Shown piece after piece: positions 3,748 through 6,476 of a DNA stretch of 6,476 bases. The position numbers were made by a program, and so were the translations under genes. Every line of letters begins with the position of its first letter. Positions within the stretch are counted from its first letter, which is position 1. The stretch comes from Nitrospirales bacterium (lineage in GTDB: Bacteria; Nitrospirota; Thermodesulfovibrionia; Thermodesulfovibrionales; Dissulfurispiraceae): NCBI GenBank assembly GCA_020846375.1, contig JADLDZ010000169.1, positions 1 through 6,476 on the forward strand, given 5' to 3'. Below the pieces are notes generated by a model. The model had not been told where the DNA came from. It ran no database searches and worked only from the letters and a program-made list of their open reading frames with translations.

Positions 3748-6075
3748 GTGGCGGATGCAAAAATGTCGGAAGAGCTGACAGGAGGAGAGCTGGATACATT
3801 ACGACGGCGCATCGCAGAGCTGGAGAATACGGTACTACGGCACAGGGATTGCGAAAGGAGAATGCTCCGCATCAACACTGTCCTGAGGACGGCCTGCTCC
3901 CTCAATCAACTGATGTTGCAGCAAAACGACGAGGAGGTTTTGCTGAGGGAGATCTGCGGTCTCCTTACGGGAAGCCGGGGATATAATAATGCGTGGATCG
4001 TTCTCCTCGATAAATCGAAGAGGCTTGTCACGCTCAGGGAGGCTGTCCCGGAGAAGGGTTTTGACGAGATAGCCCGTGGAATGCACGATGGCAAGTGGCC
4101 CCCCTGCACGCAAAGAGCGCTGGACCCGCCCGACGTGGAGGCGATACTCAATACCCCCTCTTCCTGCAACGGATGTCCCCTGGCGGAAAGCTACAGGGGT
4201 GGGAAGGGTATGAGCGTGCGCCTGGAGCATTCCGGCAGGCTCTACGGTTTCCTGGTGGTCTCTGTTCCTGCCCATGGCATAGATGATGACGATGAAGAAA
4301 AGTCCGTGTTCCGGGAAATAGCGCGGAATGTAGCCTTCGGGCTGTGCCGTATCGAGGGGGAAAGGATGCGCTGCCGGGCGCTGGAGACACTCAGGAAATC
4401 GGAGGAAAGATACCGGGATCTCTTCGAGAACGCCATTGACCCTCTCTTCATCCTCGATGACGGACTGAACTTCCGTGATGTCAATAAGCGTGCGGTCGGG
4501 CTGCTCGGGTATTCACGGGAGGAGATCCTCCACATGAACCTCCATGAAATAATCCCTTCCGATCAGATACTTAGGCATGAGATCGAAAGGGAAAAACTGC
4601 AAAGGGAGGGAGCCTGCGAGAAATTCTCAGGGAAGATGCGCAGGAAGGATGGATCCCTCATTGATGTCGAGGTGAGTTCCTCCGCCATTATCGAGGAGGG
4701 GGTGGTGGTGGGCTCTCGCGATATTGTGCGGGACGTTACCGAGCGCACGAGGATGGAAGAAACGGTCCGGTATCAGGCCTACCACGACTTCCTTACCGGC
4801 CTTCCCAATCGGATGCTCTTCATGGAGCACCTTACGCGTGAACTGCACCAGGCACGCCGGAACGGCTCCATGCTGGCTGTCCTCTTCACGGACCTCGACC
4901 GTTTCAAGTACGTCAACGACACTCTGGGGCATGCGGTGGGGGATCAGTTGATACGGGAGGTGGCGGGGCGCCTGAGGGCCTGTATGCGCGAGTCGGATAC
5001 GGTTGCGCGCATCGGGGGAGATGAATTCACCATGCTCCTCCCCCGTATCGGTCAGCCGGACGATGCCGCCTTCACGGCGAGAAAGATCATATCGGTCCTT
5101 CAGCACCCCTTTTTCATCGAGGGACATGAGCTCCATATCTCCACCAGCACCGGGATCAGCACCTATCCCGACGACAGCGAAAACGCGGAGACACTGCTGA
5201 AAAACGCGGATGTGGCCATGTACCACGCGAAAGAGCTCGGCAGGAACAACTACCAGTTCTATAATCCCTCCATGAACGCGAGGACGATCGAAAGGATGCT
5301 TCTGAAAAACAGCCTGCGCCAGACCATCGCGCGCAGCGAACTGGTGTTGTTCTATCAGCCCCAGGTGAATGTAAGAACAGGACAGATCGTCCATATGGAG
5401 GCGCTTGTCCGCTGGCAGCACCCGGAGCTGGGCACGCTCACTCCCCTGCAGTTCATCCCCCTCGCCGAAGAGACGGGGATGATCGTTTCCATCGATGAGT
5501 GGGTGCTGCGTACCGCATGCTCTCAGAACAGGGTGTGGCAGGAAGCGGGCAGCCCGAACCTGCGGGTTGCGGTGAACCTTTCGGCGCGTCAATTCCAACA
5601 GCGCAATTTTGTGGAGAGAGTCTCGAAGATTCTGCAGGAGACCGGCATGGATCCCGGCTTCCTGGAGCTTGAGGTCAGCGAGAGCTCCGCCATGCAGAGC
5701 ATCGAGCATGCCCTCCCCGCCCTGATCAGACTGAGTAAGATGGGTGTCGGGCTCTCTATCGACGACTTCGGCACGGGCTGCTCGCCGCTGAGCTGCCTGA
5801 AGAGGCTGCCGATCCGGAGACTCAAGATCGATATGTCTCTCATCCGGGGCATCCCGCATGACCCCGATGACCAGGCCATTGTCGGCGCGGTGATCGCCAT
5901 GGCGCACCAGCTCAAGCTGGAGGTGGTTGCCGAGGGGGTGGAGACGGCGGAACAGGTGGTCTTTCTTCATGCCAACGGATGCGAGAATCTGCAGGGTTTT
6001 TTCTTCAGTGTGCCTCAGCCCGCGGAGGAGTGCGAAGGGTCGATGCGCTGCACCGGCGGCCACTATCCGGTCTGA
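3748..6075 (+). CDS. GAF-like/PAS/GGDEF/EAL cyclic-di-GMP signalling protein
   Basis: Predicted soluble 775-residue sensor that makes and/or degrades cyclic-di-GMP. In order: a short coiled coil (about 5-40); a GAF-like sensor domain (about 45-205) with C120 and C140-N-G-C143-P-L; a PAS domain (about 218-340, 'ERYRDLFENAIDPLFILDD' to 'RDVTERTRMEE'); GGDEF (about 345-505); EAL (about 520-765). The diguanylate cyclase motif G423-G-D-E-F427 and inhibitory I-site R414-x-x-D417 are intact. EAL residues equivalent to the RocR catalytic set are present: E551, N610, E642, E645, D672, D673, K693, E729, Q749. Loop 6 is unusual: D-D-F-G-T-G-C678-S-P680 rather than ...G-Y-S-S. No transmembrane segment is visible. 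GTG 3748 is chosen because GGAGG (3735-3739) lies 8 nt upstream; ATG 3733 is an alternative with a poor ribosome site, as is ATG 3763. The frame stays open back to 2959, but that part is antisense to the thioesterase gene. Domain calls are confident; the exact start is less so. Confidence 0.93.
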   Translation: MADAKMSEELTGGELDTLRRRIAELENTVLRHRDCERRMLRINTVLRTACSLNQLMLQQNDEEVLLREICGLLTGSRGYNNAWIVLLDKSKRLVTLREAVPEKGFDEIARGMHDGKWPPCTQRALDPPDVEAILNTPSSCNGCPLAESYRGGKGMSVRLEHSGRLYGFLVVSVPAHGIDDDDEEKSVFREIARNVAFGLCRIEGERMRCRALETLRKSEERYRDLFENAIDPLFILDDGLNFRDVNKRAVGLLGYSREEILHMNLHEIIPSDQILRHEIEREKLQREGACEKFSGKMRRKDGSLIDVEVSSSAIIEEGVVVGSRDIVRDVTERTRMEETVRYQAYHDFLTGLPNRMLFMEHLTRELHQARRNGSMLAVLFTDLDRFKYVNDTLGHAVGDQLIREVAGRLRACMRESDTVARIGGDEFTMLLPRIGQPDDAAFTARKIISVLQHPFFIEGHELHISTSTGISTYPDDSENAETLLKNADVAMYHAKELGRNNYQFYNPSMNARTIERMLLKNSLRQTIARSELVLFYQPQVNVRTGQIVHMEALVRWQHPELGTLTPLQFIPLAEETGMIVSIDEWVLRTACSQNRVWQEAGSPNLRVAVNLSARQFQQRNFVERVSKILQETGMDPGFLELEVSESSAMQSIEHALPALIRLSKMGVGLSIDDFGTGCSPLSCLKRLPIRRLKIDMSLIRGIPHDPDDQAIVGAVIAMAHQLKLEVVAEGVETAEQVVFLHANGCENLQGFFFSVPQPAEECEGSMRCTGGHYPV

Positions 6076-6172
6076 AGAGTAGGGTGTGTCAGCAGCCAGT
6101 CGCTGCAGAAGCCGCTGCCGCAGGAGAAGATAGCGTGCATGCACACCCTGGGGAAGTGCGGGAGGACGGGAG
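6076..6172. other. Convergent intergenic spacer with a long-range inverted repeat
   Basis: Ninety-seven bases separate the stop of the GGDEF-EAL gene from the stop of leuA on the other strand. AGGGTGTG (6081-6088) and CACACCCT (6142-6149) are perfect 8-bp complements, extendable by a G-T pair, with smaller CAGC/GCTG pairings inside. There is no T-run on either side, so an intrinsic terminator is not supported. I see no gene here. Confidence 0.6.
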
Positions 6173-6476
6173 CTATTCTTTCCGGACGGCCAGCTTGTTC
6201 AGAGCGTTGATGTACGCTTTTGCAGCGGCGACGATGATATCCGTGTCCGCTCCATGACCACGGACGGTCCTGCCGTCTTCTCCAAGGGTTACGGAGACCT
6301 CGCCCAGGGCATCGGTCCCGCCGGTAATGCTCTTTACCTCGAATTTCAGGAGGTTGCTTCGGGTTTCGGTAAGGGCTGCCAGCGCCCGGTACACCGCATC
6401 CACCGGACCATCCCCGTGCTCCACCCGGTCGAAGACTTCCCCGTGTATTTTCAGCTTCAGCGCTGCGGTGGGCTTC
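6173..6476 (-). CDS. leuA: 2-isopropylmalate synthase, C-terminal regulatory domain (5' end outside window)
   Basis: The enzyme condenses acetyl-CoA with 2-oxoisovalerate, the first committed step of leucine synthesis. Only the last ~100 residues are in the window: the C-terminal allosteric (LeuA dimerisation) domain, which binds leucine for feedback inhibition. Diagnostic segments are 'EHGDGPVDAVYRAL', 'KSITGGTDALGEVSV', 'GRTVRGHGADTDIIVA' and 'AAKAYINALNKL', a very typical LeuA ending. The related domain in citramalate synthase (CimA) is less similar at G-A-D-T-D-I-I, so LeuA is preferred but CimA cannot be fully excluded from the tail alone. The frame enters from the right edge; the GTG at 6424 is an internal Val, not a start. 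The stop is TAG at 6175-6173. The gene converges with the GGDEF-EAL gene and shows no truncation within the visible part. Confidence 0.9.
   Translation of the reverse strand, partial: KPTAALKLKIHGEVFDRVEHGDGPVDAVYRALAALTETRSNLLKFEVKSITGGTDALGEVSVTLGEDGRTVRGHGADTDIIVAAAKAYINALNKLAVRKE

Noticed and set aside
4627..6144. 505-codon open frame on the minus strand opposite the GGDEF-EAL gene
   Set aside because: It lies wholly antisense to a protein with unmistakable PAS/GGDEF/EAL motifs and shows no recognisable domain. Long antisense frames are expected from GC-biased third positions.

Overview
This is a moderately GC-rich, densely coded bacterial segment. It carries a four-cluster ferredoxin beside a molybdopterin oxidoreductase, a PBP4-type murein enzyme, a multidomain cyclic-di-GMP protein and a leucine-biosynthesis gene. 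That mix, with a putative lipoprotein signal and short CT/GA-rich hairpin repeats between genes, fits a Gram-negative, anaerobic or facultatively anaerobic bacterium such as a Desulfuromonas/Geobacter-like or Nitrospirota lineage. The lineage is inference; nothing in the window fixes the taxon.

Layout, left to right. (1) 1-1126: the C-terminal end of a DMSO-reductase-family molybdoenzyme, then its four-cluster iron-sulfur electron-transfer subunit, overlapping by ATGA. No membrane anchor or chaperone gene follows. (2) 1127-2828: an intergenic stretch with an extended -10 promoter, then a 22-codon leader ORF with an excellent ribosome site. This ORF overlaps the GTG start of a D-alanyl-D-alanine carboxypeptidase (peptidase S13, PBP4/DacB type). 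(3) 2829-3054: a cluster of imperfect hairpin repeats between convergent genes. (4) 3055-3456, minus strand: a YbgC/4-hydroxybenzoyl-CoA thioesterase-family hotdog protein. (5) 3457-3747: a divergent regulatory region with -10 candidates on both strands and a pair of near-identical 13-mers exactly 21 nt apart. (6) 3748-6075: a GAF-like/PAS/GGDEF/EAL protein in which the key residues of both cyclic-di-GMP domains are present. (7) 6076-6172: a short convergent spacer with a long-range inverted repeat. (8) 6173-6476, minus strand: the C-terminal regulatory domain of 2-isopropylmalate synthase (LeuA), cut by the window edge.

The first two genes are a clear operon (electron input to a molybdoenzyme). 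The remaining genes look like independent housekeeping or signalling units with their own promoters. I do not see a novel multi-gene system. The points most worth checking are the coupled leader ORF upstream of the PBP4 gene, the cysteine-bearing sensor domain and altered loop 6 of the GGDEF-EAL protein, the paired 13-mers in the divergent promoter region, and the hairpin repeat cluster. A very long open frame runs from 2959 into the GGDEF-EAL gene, but its first ~263 codons cross the repeats and lie antisense to the thioesterase gene, so they should not be annotated as protein.
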